Origin: Kitasatospora phosalacinea | Lineage (GTDB): Bacteria > Actinomycetota > Actinomycetes > Streptomycetales > Streptomycetaceae | Length of the DNA: 44,188 nucleotides | Direction of reading: 5' to 3' | Assembly (NCBI RefSeq): GCF_000716545.1 | Contig: NZ_JNWZ01000058.1 | Coordinates: 1 to 44,188, forward strand | Shown here: one piece after another, positions 7,458 to 15,508 of the stretch | How positions within the stretch are numbered: the stretch's first letter is position 1 | Layout: each line of letters starts with the position of its first letter | The notes under the pieces: generated by a model | Databases searched by the model: none | What the model was told of the DNA's origin: nothing | Seen by the model: the letters and a program-made list of their open reading frames with translations, nothing else | Made by a program: the position numbers and the translations under genes

Positions 7458-8813
7458 TCAGGGGTTGAGCGGGACGGTGCGGGTGGCCAGGCCCTGCGGC
7501 GGGGCGTCCAGCGGGGTCAGCCGCTTGTCCGGGCCGGCCGTGTTGTCGGGGGTTCCGGCGGTCGGGCGGGCGGCGCCGCAGCGCTGCAGCTCGACCTCGG
7601 TGAGCGGGCCGGTGCGCTGGTAGTAGCGGTCCGGCAGCGAGGTCGCCGGGACGTCGAAGGTGGCGTCCAGCCGGTAGTTGTTGCGGGAGTCGGTGAACGA
7701 GCCGACCACCCGTTCGCGGGCCGGTTGCACCTCGATCCAGCTCACCTCGCCGGGCTGGATCACCGGGTTCAGCGGCTTGCTGGTGGTCCGCGACCAGGTC
7801 AGCGGGTTGCTGGTGGACACCGCCGCCGTGTTCCCGCCCGCCACGCTGAACCCCGCCGCGACCTGACTCGCCACGTTGGGGCGGCTCTTGGCGAGCTCGG
7901 AACGGCTGGGCAGCAGCGGGGCCCCCTTGAGCGCGTAGTACTGGGTGAGGCTGTCGTACGGCGGCTCGGTGACCTCCAGCTCGCGGTCGTCCGTGATCGC
8001 GTTGCGGGTGCAGTTCAGGTACACCTCGCCGACGATCCGGGTCTGCCCGTAGTACTGGTACGAGTACCGCTTGTCGACGGTGAACGTGCAGGTGGTCGGC
8101 GAACCCTCGCAGTCGTCCACCGCCACGCCCGGCTCCAGCGGGTCGTTGCCGCGGTACGCCTTCGGGGGCGGCAACTGCTCCTTGAGGACCTTCTGGTCGA
8201 CCGGCGCGGGCGTCTGCTTCGCCTGCACGTTGGTGATCAGCGGGCCGCAGGACATCGACCCGGCGGGCTCCGCCGAGTCGAAGGAGACCATCGGGTTGTC
8301 CTCGGTCGCGGTGAACGAGAAGGCGCGTCCCGTCGTCCAGTCGGCGGTGCCGACGGTGTCGCTGCCCTTGGTGGTGACCTGCGGATCGGGCGCGGGCCCG
8401 TCGGTGATCAGCGAGACGTTGTACGTCTGGCCGTCCTTGACCTGCTCCGGGGTGCAGCCCCGGTACGTGCTCGGGCTGTCGTCCCAGGTGAGGGTGACGG
8501 TGGAGCCCCGCTTGACGCCCCACAGCCGGGTGCGCAGGGTCAGCGGCGCGCCGTTCCAGTTCAGCGAGGCCGCCTGGTAGCCCTGCGGGTGCTGGGCCAG
8601 GCCCTTGCCGAACACCACGCCGTTGGTGTCGGGCGACCAGCCGGCGTGCCCGGCCTGGGTGCCGTTGTCGGGGGCGACCGGGTCGGCGAAGGTGCCGTTC
8701 GGAACGGTCGCGTCGACCGTGTCGGCGGCGTGCGCGGCGGTCGGCGGGACGGTCAGGGCGAGGGCGGCGGAGAGCAGCACCGAGCCGGTCAGGTAAGGAA
8801 GTTGACGGAGCAT
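7458..8813 (-). CDS. Secreted protein of unknown family, paralogue 2 of 3 with a different C-terminus (451 aa)
   Basis: The start at 8813 is chosen because the ATG shares one base with the stop of the upstream gene (TGATG), indicating translational coupling; longer frames would overlap that gene. Signal peptide 1-29. Residues 30-190 share the N-terminal module of its neighbours (VPNGTFADP, HPQGYQAASLNWNG, TVTLTWDDSP, CGPLITNVQAKQT). The tail is not the eight-Cys tail but about 240 residues with VGEVYLNCTRNAI, SQVAAGFSVAGGNTAAV, NPVIQPGEVSWIEVQPARER and FDVPATSLPDRYYQRTGPL. This alternating polar/hydrophobic, Ser/Thr-rich region followed by a PG..W.EV.P segment faintly recalls beta-structured pore-forming or adhesin-like secreted proteins; that is speculation. 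No enzymatic motif is seen. Confidence 0.85.
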   Translation of the reverse strand: MLRQLPYLTGSVLLSAALALTVPPTAAHAADTVDATVPNGTFADPVAPDNGTQAGHAGWSPDTNGVVFGKGLAQHPQGYQAASLNWNGAPLTLRTRLWGVKRGSTVTLTWDDSPSTYRGCTPEQVKDGQTYNVSLITDGPAPDPQVTTKGSDTVGTADWTTGRAFSFTATEDNPMVSFDSAEPAGSMSCGPLITNVQAKQTPAPVDQKVLKEQLPPPKAYRGNDPLEPGVAVDDCEGSPTTCTFTVDKRYSYQYYGQTRIVGEVYLNCTRNAITDDRELEVTEPPYDSLTQYYALKGAPLLPSRSELAKSRPNVASQVAAGFSVAGGNTAAVSTSNPLTWSRTTSKPLNPVIQPGEVSWIEVQPARERVVGSFTDSRNNYRLDATFDVPATSLPDRYYQRTGPLTEVELQRCGAARPTAGTPDNTAGPDKRLTPLDAPPQGLATRTVPLNP

Positions 8814-9718
8814 CAGCACTGACCCCATTGGCTCGGTGGGACGACCATGTACTCGGGCGGGACGCCCTCGGTGAGGGCGTTCGACAGCGGGCAGAGGTCC
8901 TGCGCGGCCGCCTCCGGGCTCTCCTCGCGCGGGATGTCGCCGAAGTCCTTGACGGCGGTGGTCTGTTGGTCGATGCCGTCGTTCGTCTGCTTGCCGTCGC
9001 CGGCGACGGATCCCAGGCACTCCCGGCTGGTGGCCGGGCACTTGTCGATCTCGCCCTCGGCGTCGCCGAGGTCCTTGCACTCCGGGGTGTTCGCCGCGTC
9101 GCCCTCGCACGGGTCGGAGCCGCCCTTCGGCGGGGTGAGCGGCGGGGCGGTCTGCTTGGCCCGCACGTCGGTGATCATCGGTCGGCAGGTGGGGCTGGCG
9201 GTGGCTCCGTCGAAGATGAACGTCACTTGCGGGCGGTCTTCGGCCGCGGTGAAGGAGTACGTCCGGCCCAGGTACCAATTGGTCTTCCCGGTAGGGACGT
9301 TGGTGGTGAATGATCCGGGGGCGTTGGCCGGTCCCGCGACCTTCACGGTGTACGGCCGCCCGCCGCCGGACGATACGCAGGAGTTCGGGCTGTCGTCCCA
9401 GCCGAGCGTGACGGTGGCACCCGTCCGGACGTTCGGCAGTCGGGTGCTCAGCGGTTCGGTGGATCCGGCCAGGGCGAGGAGGCCGCCCTGGTAGCCGCGG
9501 GGGTGGTCGGCCCAGGCGGCGGACATGACCAGGGCGCCGGACCAGCCGTCCGCGCCGGTCACGTGGGTCTTGTCCGGCGGTACGGCGGGGGAGGCGAAGG
9601 TGCCGTTCGGCACGGTGACCGGCTCGGTGTCCTCGGCGCCCGCCGGGACCGTGAGGACCAGAGCGCAGGCGCTACTGAGGGTGATGGCCAGGAGTCTGGC
9701 CGGTGAGGTCCGGAGCAA
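8813..9718 (-). CDS. Secreted protein of unknown family, paralogue 3 of 3 (301 aa)
   Basis: First gene of the operon. A TTG start at 9718 has an excellent ribosome binding site (agggaggaa) 3-4 nt upstream; no ATG or GTG fits as well. Signal peptide 1-28. The module at about 30-190 repeats the family features: VPNGTFASP, HPRGYQGGLLALAG, VTLGWDDSPNSC, YLGRTYSFTAAEDRPQVTF, CRPMITDVRAKQT. The tail has CPATSRECLGSVAGDG, NDGIDQQTTAVKDF, PREESPEAAAQDLC and the end MVVPPSQWGQC. Eight cysteines, placed as in paralogue 1. Transcription probably begins in the divergent region shared with the small secreted gene at 10041. Family and function are unknown to me. Confidence 0.85.
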   Translation of the reverse strand: MLRTSPARLLAITLSSACALVLTVPAGAEDTEPVTVPNGTFASPAVPPDKTHVTGADGWSGALVMSAAWADHPRGYQGGLLALAGSTEPLSTRLPNVRTGATVTLGWDDSPNSCVSSGGGRPYTVKVAGPANAPGSFTTNVPTGKTNWYLGRTYSFTAAEDRPQVTFIFDGATASPTCRPMITDVRAKQTAPPLTPPKGGSDPCEGDAANTPECKDLGDAEGEIDKCPATSRECLGSVAGDGKQTNDGIDQQTTAVKDFGDIPREESPEAAAQDLCPLSNALTEGVPPEYMVVPPSQWGQC

Positions 9719-10040
9719 CGGTTCCTCCCTGAACTCGGCTACGGGGCCGAACGATTGATGTCTTGGCGAAGCTGCTGACGATCAAGATCACTCGTCATGC
9801 TGGGTGGATCGACTACGCACCGCAACCGATGGCGGACCGAACGGGGGGTGGGCGGAGGATCGACTGCGCCGTTGGCATGGAAAGCGGTCCGCACCCGCAC
9901 GAACCGGGTGGCGGCGGGTTAGACATCCCGGCGATCGGATCGTCACTTCTCGACTCGTCACTTCTCGACTTCGACCGGAGTCGGACCACCGCCGCGCGCC
10001 CTCGCGCCGTGCCGCGCCCGACCGTGACCACGAGGCACCG
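9719..10040. promoter_or_regulatory. Divergent intergenic region with TCGTCA repeats
   Basis: No gene is seen. The region separates the three-paralogue operon (minus) from the small-protein/RCC1 genes (plus). It contains a 15-bp tandem direct repeat, tcgtcacttctcgac, at 9940-9954 and 9955-9969. The hexamer tcgtca also occurs near 9795, facing a tgacga near 9776. These are plausible binding sites for a common regulator of both directions. Confidence 0.45.
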
Positions 10041-10277
10041 ATGACACCCCACTCCCGAAGCGCCGCCCTGCTCGCGGCCGCCGCCCCCTGCCTGCTCGCC
10101 TGCCTGCTCGCCGCGCCCCCGGCCGCCGCCGCGCAGGGCGACCACCCCGCGCCGCAGGGCGGCTCGCACGCCGTGCACCGCCCCGTCGACAAGGTCCACC
10201 CCGTCCAGCCCCCGCCCGGACGGCTCGCCCAGGGCGGGCCCGTCCAGCGCGCCGTCCCCCGCACCCCGTCCCGTTGA
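10041..10277 (+). CDS. Small secreted Pro/His-rich protein (78 aa)
   Basis: ATG at 10041, preceded by gaggcaccg. The N-terminus is a Sec signal (MTPHSRSAALLAAAAPCLLA, cleavage near AAA-A about residue 35). The remaining ~43 residues are rich in Pro, Gln, Gly and His (GDHPAPQGGSHAVHRPVDKV) and look disordered. It ends 44 bp before the first RCC1-repeat gene on the same strand, so the two are probably co-transcribed. A cysteine in the signal (CLLAC) could suggest a lipoprotein, but no good lipobox follows. Low-complexity coding keeps this call moderate. Confidence 0.5.
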   Translation: MTPHSRSAALLAAAAPCLLACLLAAPPAAAAQGDHPAPQGGSHAVHRPVDKVHPVQPPPGRLAQGGPVQRAVPRTPSR

Positions 10278-10321
10278 CGCCCCGCCGCACCCCACTCCGC
10301 ACGTCCATGGAGGAACCACCG

Positions 10322-11554
10322 ATGCACCGCAAGCTGCGCCAGCTGCCCGCCGTCACCCTGCCCGCGATGCTGGCCGGGCTGACCCTGGTGTGCGCCACCG
10401 CCCTGCCGGCCGGCACCGCGTCCGCGTACGACCTGCGGCTGCGCGCCTGGGGCAACAACGCCAACGGACAGCTCGGCGACGGCAGCGCCAAGACCCAGCG
10501 GCTCACCCCCGTCTCGGTGGTCGGCATGGCCGGCGCCGAACTCAACGGCATCGCCGCCGGCGGCACCGCGACGGCCGGGTTCGCGCTCGCGCTGCTCGCC
10601 AACGGCACCGTCGAGGCCTGGGGCAAGAACGACAAGGGCCAGCTCGGCAACGGCGTCACCAGCGCCACCGAGGACGCGGCCGTGCCCGGCCTGGTCGCCG
10701 GACTGACCGGTGTCGAAGCCGTCGCCGCCGGCGGCGCGCACGCCCTCGCCCTGCTCAAGGACGGCACGGTCAAAGCCTGGGGCCTCAACGACAAGGGCCA
10801 GCTCGGCGACGGCACCACCACCAACACCAACCTGCCCGTCACCGTCGCCGGGCTCTCCGACGTCAAGGCGATCGCCGCCGGAGACGCCTTCAGCATGGCG
10901 CTGCTCAAGGACGGCACCGTCAAGACCTGGGGCAACAACGACAAGGGCCAGCTCGGCGTCACCCCGCTGCCCGTCAGCTCCACCGCGCCCGTCCCCGCAC
11001 CGACGCCCGCCACCCGCAACACCGCGATGACCATCCCCGGCCTGACCACCGTCAAGGGCATCACCACCGGCGCCGGCCACGCGCTCGCCCTGCTCGCCGA
11101 CGGCCACGTGTACGCCTGGGGCCTCAACGACAAGGGCCAGCTCGGCGACGACACGGTCGTCAACAAGCCCTACCCCGTGCCCGTCCAGGAACTGGCCGAC
11201 GTCGTCGCGCTCTCCGCCGGCGCCACCCACAGCCTCGCCCTGCTCCAGGACCACACGCTGCGCGCCTGGGGCGCCAACGACAAGGGGCAGATCGGCGACG
11301 GCACCACCACCCAGCGCAACACCAGCGTGCCCGTCCCCGGCGTCACCGGCATCGAGGCGATCGCCTCCGGCTCCGCGCACAACCTGGCCGTGCTCGCCGA
11401 CGGCACCGTGCAGGCCTGGGGCCTCAACGACAAGGGGCAGCTCGGCGACGGCACCACCACCCAGCGGAACACCCCCGTCCAGGTGCTCGCCAAGTCCGGC
11501 AGCGTCTCCCTGGTCTCGGCGCCGAGCAACGGCAACTTCAGCCTCGCGCGCTGA
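10322..11554 (+). CDS. Secreted RCC1-repeat beta-propeller protein
   Basis: 410 residues from the ATG at 10322, which follows ggaggaaccaccg. Signal peptide 1-38 (ends TASA-Y). The mature protein is made of seven RCC1/ATS1-type repeats, each with a core W-G-x-N-x-x-G-Q-L/I-G-D/N: AWGNNANGQLGDG, AWGKNDKGQLGNG, AWGLNDKGQLGDG, TWGNNDKGQLG, AWGLNDKGQLGDD, AWGANDKGQIGDG and AWGLNDKGQLGDG. Seven repeats fit a closed seven-bladed propeller. In eukaryotes the fold binds chromatin or GTPases; secreted bacterial versions probably bind proteins or glycans outside the cell. No catalytic residues are seen. A second, more divergent RCC1 protein follows 76 bp downstream, suggesting duplication. Confidence 0.92.
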   Translation: MHRKLRQLPAVTLPAMLAGLTLVCATALPAGTASAYDLRLRAWGNNANGQLGDGSAKTQRLTPVSVVGMAGAELNGIAAGGTATAGFALALLANGTVEAWGKNDKGQLGNGVTSATEDAAVPGLVAGLTGVEAVAAGGAHALALLKDGTVKAWGLNDKGQLGDGTTTNTNLPVTVAGLSDVKAIAAGDAFSMALLKDGTVKTWGNNDKGQLGVTPLPVSSTAPVPAPTPATRNTAMTIPGLTTVKGITTGAGHALALLADGHVYAWGLNDKGQLGDDTVVNKPYPVPVQELADVVALSAGATHSLALLQDHTLRAWGANDKGQIGDGTTTQRNTSVPVPGVTGIEAIASGSAHNLAVLADGTVQAWGLNDKGQLGDGTTTQRNTPVQVLAKSGSVSLVSAPSNGNFSLAR

Positions 11555-11630
11555 CCGCTCCCCCTCTCGGGGCCCGACTCCCCTCCGGGCGCCCCGAGCC
11601 CCCTCCGAGCACCCCGAGGAAAGGCACTTC

Positions 11631-12884
11631 ATGACGTCCACTCAGACCGCCGCCGCCCGCCGCTCCCGGCCGCGCCCCGCGCTGCGCCCGGCCCTCGCCG
11701 CCGGCCTGGCCGCGTTCACCGCGCTCAGCCTGGCCGCCGTGCCCGCCGGGACCGCGCACGCGCAGGAGAAGCGGCTCAAAGCCTGGGGCAACAACCGTTC
11801 CGGGCAGCTCGGTGACGGCACCTGGACCGACTTCCGCACCACCTCCACCACCGTGCTGGGCCTGACCAGCGCCGAGGTCGACAAGATCGCCGCCGGTGGC
11901 GGCGGCTCCACCACCGGGCACGGGCTGGCGCTGCTCAAGGACCGCACCGTGATGTCCTGGGGCGCCAACAGCTCCGGACAGCTCGGCGACGGCAGCGTGT
12001 TCAGCCACAACGCGCCCGGGCAGGTCGTCAACCTCTCCAACGCCCGCGACGTCGCCGCCGGCGGCTGGCACAGCCTCGCCCTGCTCGACGACCAGACCGT
12101 GGTCGCCTGGGGCCGCAACAACTACGGGCAGCTCGGCAACGGCACCAACGCCGACAGCAGCGTCCCCGTCCGGGTCGAGGGCCTCAACAAGGTGGTCGCG
12201 ATCGCGGCCGGGCTCAACCACAGCATCGCGCTGCGTGAGGACGGCACCGTCTGGGCCTGGGGCTACAACATCAACGGGCAGCTCGGCGACGGCACTTCGG
12301 CCAGCCGCAACGTGCCCGCCCCGGTCGGCGGACTCACCGGCGTCACCAAGATCGCATCCGGCTGCAACCACAACCTGGCCCTGGTCGGCCCGCCCAGCGG
12401 CGGCACCAGGCCCACCAGCGGCAACGCCGTCAGGGCCTGGGGCTACAACGCGACCGGGCAGCTCGGCGACAACAGCACCATCAACCGGTACACGCCCGTC
12501 GACACCCAGGGCATCTGGCTCGGCGGCGTCTCGCAGATCGCCGCCGGCTGCAACCACAGCCTGGCCGTCACCGACAGCGACAACAAGCTGAAGGCCTGGG
12601 GCCAGAACACCTCCGGCCAGGTCGGCGACGGCACCACCGACTACCGGATCACGCCCGTCCCGGTGCCCGGCATCAAGGGCGTCCAACTGGTCGCGGGCGG
12701 ACGCGAGCACACCCTCGTGCTGCTCGGCGACAACACCGTCCGCTCCTGGGGCGCCAACGGCTCCGGGCAGCTCGGCAACGGCACCACCACCGAGAGCAGC
12801 ACCCCGGTCACCACGCTGACCGCGCTGACCGGCGTCGACAAGATCGCCGCCCCGGTGGGCGGGGACTTCAGCCTCGCCAACTGA
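11631..12884 (+). CDS. Second secreted RCC1-repeat beta-propeller protein
   Basis: 417 residues; the ATG at 11631 follows gaggaaaggcacttc. The signal peptide is long, with many arginines (ARRSRPRPALRP), and cleaves near AHA-Q at residue 45. It also has seven repeats: AWGNNRSGQLGDG, SWGANSSGQLGDG, AWGRNNYGQLGNG, AWGYNINGQLGDG, AWGYNATGQLGDN, AWGQNTSGQVGDG and SWGANGSGQLGNG. Blade loops differ from the first protein (NRSG, NSSG, NINGQ instead of NDKGQ), so the two probably recognise different partners. Two short Cys-containing loops (SGCNHN, AGCNHS) are absent from the first protein. A strong hairpin at 12906 ends the unit. Confidence 0.92.
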   Translation: MTSTQTAAARRSRPRPALRPALAAGLAAFTALSLAAVPAGTAHAQEKRLKAWGNNRSGQLGDGTWTDFRTTSTTVLGLTSAEVDKIAAGGGGSTTGHGLALLKDRTVMSWGANSSGQLGDGSVFSHNAPGQVVNLSNARDVAAGGWHSLALLDDQTVVAWGRNNYGQLGNGTNADSSVPVRVEGLNKVVAIAAGLNHSIALREDGTVWAWGYNINGQLGDGTSASRNVPAPVGGLTGVTKIASGCNHNLALVGPPSGGTRPTSGNAVRAWGYNATGQLGDNSTINRYTPVDTQGIWLGGVSQIAAGCNHSLAVTDSDNKLKAWGQNTSGQVGDGTTDYRITPVPVPGIKGVQLVAGGREHTLVLLGDNTVRSWGANGSGQLGNGTTTESSTPVTTLTALTGVDKIAAPVGGDFSLAN

Positions 12885-12905
12885 GGCTCCCGGCAAGGCG
12901 GTTCG

Positions 12906-12932
12906 GGGCCCGCGCGATCGCCGCGCGGGCCC
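12906..12932. terminator. Terminator hairpin after the RCC1 genes
   Basis: A perfect 11-bp stem (gggcccgcgcg and its complement) with a 5-nt loop lies 22 bp after the second RCC1 stop and before the convergent uvrA-like gene. It could stop transcription from both sides. Confidence 0.75.
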
Positions 12933-12985
12933 TGCGGTCTCCGGCGCGCGCGGCGGAAGGGGCCGCCGGTCGTCGGAGCGGCGGG

Positions 12986-15337
12986 TCAGCGCGGTTCGAG
13001 GCGGGCGGCCAGGTACGGGGCGGTGCGGCTGTGGGGGGTGGCGGCGACGGCGGTGGGGGTGCCGGTGGCGAGGACGCGGCCGCCGGCGTCGCCGCCGCCC
13101 GGGCCGAGGTCGATGACGTGGTCGGCGCCGGCGATCAGGTCGAGGTCGTGTTCGGCGACCAGGACGGTGGCGCCCGCGTCGACCAGGCGGTGGAGTTGGG
13201 CGGTGAGGACCTCGCTGTCGGCGGGGTGCAGGCCGGTGGTGGGTTCGTCGAGCAGGTAGAGGGTGTGGCGGCGCTGGGCGTGCTGGAGTTCGGCGGCGAG
13301 TTTGACGCGCTGGGCCTCGCCGCCGGAGAGCTCGGGGGCGGGCTGGCCGAGCCGCAGGTAGCCGAGGCCGACCTGCCGCAGGGTGGTGAGGACGCGCAGG
13401 GCGGCCTGGACGTCGGAGAGGAAGGCGGCGGCCTCGTCGACGGTCAGGGCGAGGACGTCGGCGATGGTGGCGCCGCGGTAGGCGATCTCCAGGGTCCGCG
13501 CGTTGTAGCGGCTGCCGCGGCAGTCGGGGCAGGGGCTCCAGGCGGTGGGCAGGAACAGCAGCTCGACCTCGATCGCGCCGGCGCCCTCGCAGGTCGGGCA
13601 GCGTCCGGCGGCCACGTTGAAGGAGAACCGGCCCGCGCCGTAGCCGCGCGCCCTCGCCTCCTCGGTGGCGGCGAACAGCTTGCGGACGGTGTCCAGCAGG
13701 CCGGTGTACGTGGCCAGGTTGGAGCGCGGGGTGCGGCCCAGCGGGGTCTGGTCGAAGGTCACCACGCGGTGGCCGTCGGCGGCTTCGGCGACGGCCGCGA
13801 GCAGCGTCGACTTGCCGGCCCCCGACACGCCCGTGACGGCGGTGAGCACGCCCAGCGGCACGTCCGCGTCCACGCCGCGCAGGTTGTGCCGGGTGACGCC
13901 GCGCAGGCGCAGCACGCCGGTGGGGGTGCGGCCGCGGGACGGCGGCGGGGGCGGGGGGTCGAACAGGAAGCGGCGGGTGGCGGAGGCCGCCACCGCGCGC
14001 AGGCCCTCGACCGGGCCGCTGTGCAGGATCCGGCCGCCGCCGGAGCCCGCGGCCGGGCCGACGTCCACCAGCCAGTCGGCGCCGCGCACCACCGCCATGT
14101 CGTGCTCGACCACGAACACCGAGTTCCCGGCCGCCCGCAGTTCGGCCAGGACGTGCCGCAGCGCCTCGGTGTCGGCCGGGTGCAGGCCCGCCGAGGGCTC
14201 GTCCAGGACGTACACCACGCCGAACAGGCCGGAGCGCAACTGGGTCGCCAGGCGCAGGCGTTGGAGCTCTCCGGTGGACAGGGTGGGGGCGGTGCGGTCG
14301 AGCGAGAGGTAGCCGAGGCCGAGGCGGGCCAGGGCGTCGAGGCGGTCGGCGAGGTCGGTGGTGATCAGGGCGGCCGGGCCGTCCCCGGCGGTGTGGGGGC
14401 GCAGCAGGTCGGCGAGCCGGGCGGCGGGCAGCGCGGCCAGGCCGGTGATCGGCAGGCCGGCGAAGGTGACGGCGAGCGCTTCGGGGCGCAGCCGGTGGCC
14501 GTGGCAGTTCGGGCAGGTGGACTGCTCCAGGAAGGCGGCGGCCCTGGCGCGGGCGGTCTCGCTGCGGGACTCGGCGAAGGACTTGAGGACCAGGCGGCGG
14601 GCGCTGCTGTACCTGCCCTTGTACGGGCGCTGGACGCGGCCGGGTTCGCGCTCGGGGTGGACGGTGACGACCGGCTGCTCGTCGGTGAACAGGATCCACT
14701 CGCGTTCGGCGGCGGGCAGTTCGCGCCAGGGCCGGTCCAGGTCGTGGCCGAGCGCGCCCAGGATGTCGCGCAGGTTCTTGCCCTGCCAGGCGCCGGGCCA
14801 GGACGCGACGGCGCCCTGCCGGATCGACAGCGAGGCGTCGGGGACGAGGGAGCGCTCGGTCACCCGGTGCAGCACGCCCTGCCCGTGGCACTCGGGGCAG
14901 GCGCCGGCCGGGGTGTTCGGGGAGAACGCGTCGGAGTCCAGGCGGGGCGCGCCCGGCGGGTACGCGCCGCAGCGGGAGAGCAGCATCCGCAGCAGGTTGG
15001 AGGTGGTGCTGATGGTGCCGACCGTGGAGCGGCCGGAGGGGACGGAGCGGCGCTGCTCCAGGGCGACCGCCGGGGGCATGCCGGTCACGGCGTCCACCTG
15101 CGGGGCCTCGACCTGGCGCAGCAGGCGGCGGGCGTAGGGCGAGACGGACTCCAGGTAGCGGTGCTGGGCCTGGGCGAACAGGGTGCCGAAGGCCAGCGAG
15201 GACTTGCCGGAGCCGGAGACGCCGGTGAACGCGACCACCGCGCCGCGCGGCACCGCCACCGTCACGTCGCGCAGGTTGTGCACCCGGGCGCCGCGCACCC
15301 GCACCATGCCGTCGTCGTCGATCTGCGTGTGGTTCAC
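12986..15337 (-). CDS. UvrA2-like excinuclease ATPase, class II
   Basis: 783 residues, about 160-180 shorter than canonical UvrA. Two ABC ATPase modules are present: Walker A GVSGSGKSS near residue 40 and GVSGAGKST near 500; signatures LSTGELQR and LSGGEAQR; Walker B YVLDEPSAGLHP and YLLDEPTTGLHP. Zinc-finger cysteines are kept (CPECHG, CPNCHG, CPTCEG, CPDCRG). The domain between Walker A and the first signature is too short for the UvrB-binding insertion, which defines class II UvrA (UvrA2, DrrC-like). Such proteins are linked to tolerance of DNA-binding drugs and UV rather than the main repair path. The first signature has STGE in place of SGGE. The GTG at 15337 lacks a clear ribosome binding site; the transcript may be nearly leaderless. 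Confidence 0.9.
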   Translation of the reverse strand: MNHTQIDDDGMVRVRGARVHNLRDVTVAVPRGAVVAFTGVSGSGKSSLAFGTLFAQAQHRYLESVSPYARRLLRQVEAPQVDAVTGMPPAVALEQRRSVPSGRSTVGTISTTSNLLRMLLSRCGAYPPGAPRLDSDAFSPNTPAGACPECHGQGVLHRVTERSLVPDASLSIRQGAVASWPGAWQGKNLRDILGALGHDLDRPWRELPAAEREWILFTDEQPVVTVHPEREPGRVQRPYKGRYSSARRLVLKSFAESRSETARARAAAFLEQSTCPNCHGHRLRPEALAVTFAGLPITGLAALPAARLADLLRPHTAGDGPAALITTDLADRLDALARLGLGYLSLDRTAPTLSTGELQRLRLATQLRSGLFGVVYVLDEPSAGLHPADTEALRHVLAELRAAGNSVFVVEHDMAVVRGADWLVDVGPAAGSGGGRILHSGPVEGLRAVAASATRRFLFDPPPPPPSRGRTPTGVLRLRGVTRHNLRGVDADVPLGVLTAVTGVSGAGKSTLLAAVAEAADGHRVVTFDQTPLGRTPRSNLATYTGLLDTVRKLFAATEEARARGYGAGRFSFNVAAGRCPTCEGAGAIEVELLFLPTAWSPCPDCRGSRYNARTLEIAYRGATIADVLALTVDEAAAFLSDVQAALRVLTTLRQVGLGYLRLGQPAPELSGGEAQRVKLAAELQHAQRRHTLYLLDEPTTGLHPADSEVLTAQLHRLVDAGATVLVAEHDLDLIAGADHVIDLGPGGGDAGGRVLATGTPTAVAATPHSRTAPYLAARLEPR

Positions 15338-15463
15338 CGCGTCACGCTAACCCGGGGGCGGGTGCGGGGCGGGGAACGGCACCTGGCGGAAACTTGCTGA
15401 AAATGTTTTCCGACCGGGAGGGGTGAACTGCGGGAACGGCAGGGAGGTATGTACCTTTTCGGT

Positions 15464-15481
15464 GGTTCGGCTAGCCGAACC
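15464..15481. promoter_or_regulatory. 18-bp perfect palindrome between uvrA-like gene and amylase
   Basis: GGTTCGGCTAGCCGAACC reads the same on both strands. It sits in the 286-bp divergent region, about 130 bp from the uvrA-like start and 140 bp from the amylase start. It is of the size expected for a dimeric repressor operator; which gene it controls cannot be told from the sequence. Confidence 0.5.
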
Positions 15482-15508
15482 GTGTTTCCGATGTGGGTGA
15501 ATCCGAAC

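Noticed and set aside
13031..15400. A 789-residue plus-strand open frame antisense to the UvrA2-like gene
   Set aside because: It is extremely Gly/Ala/Val/Gln-rich, has no domain, and mirrors the codon phase of the real minus-strand gene.
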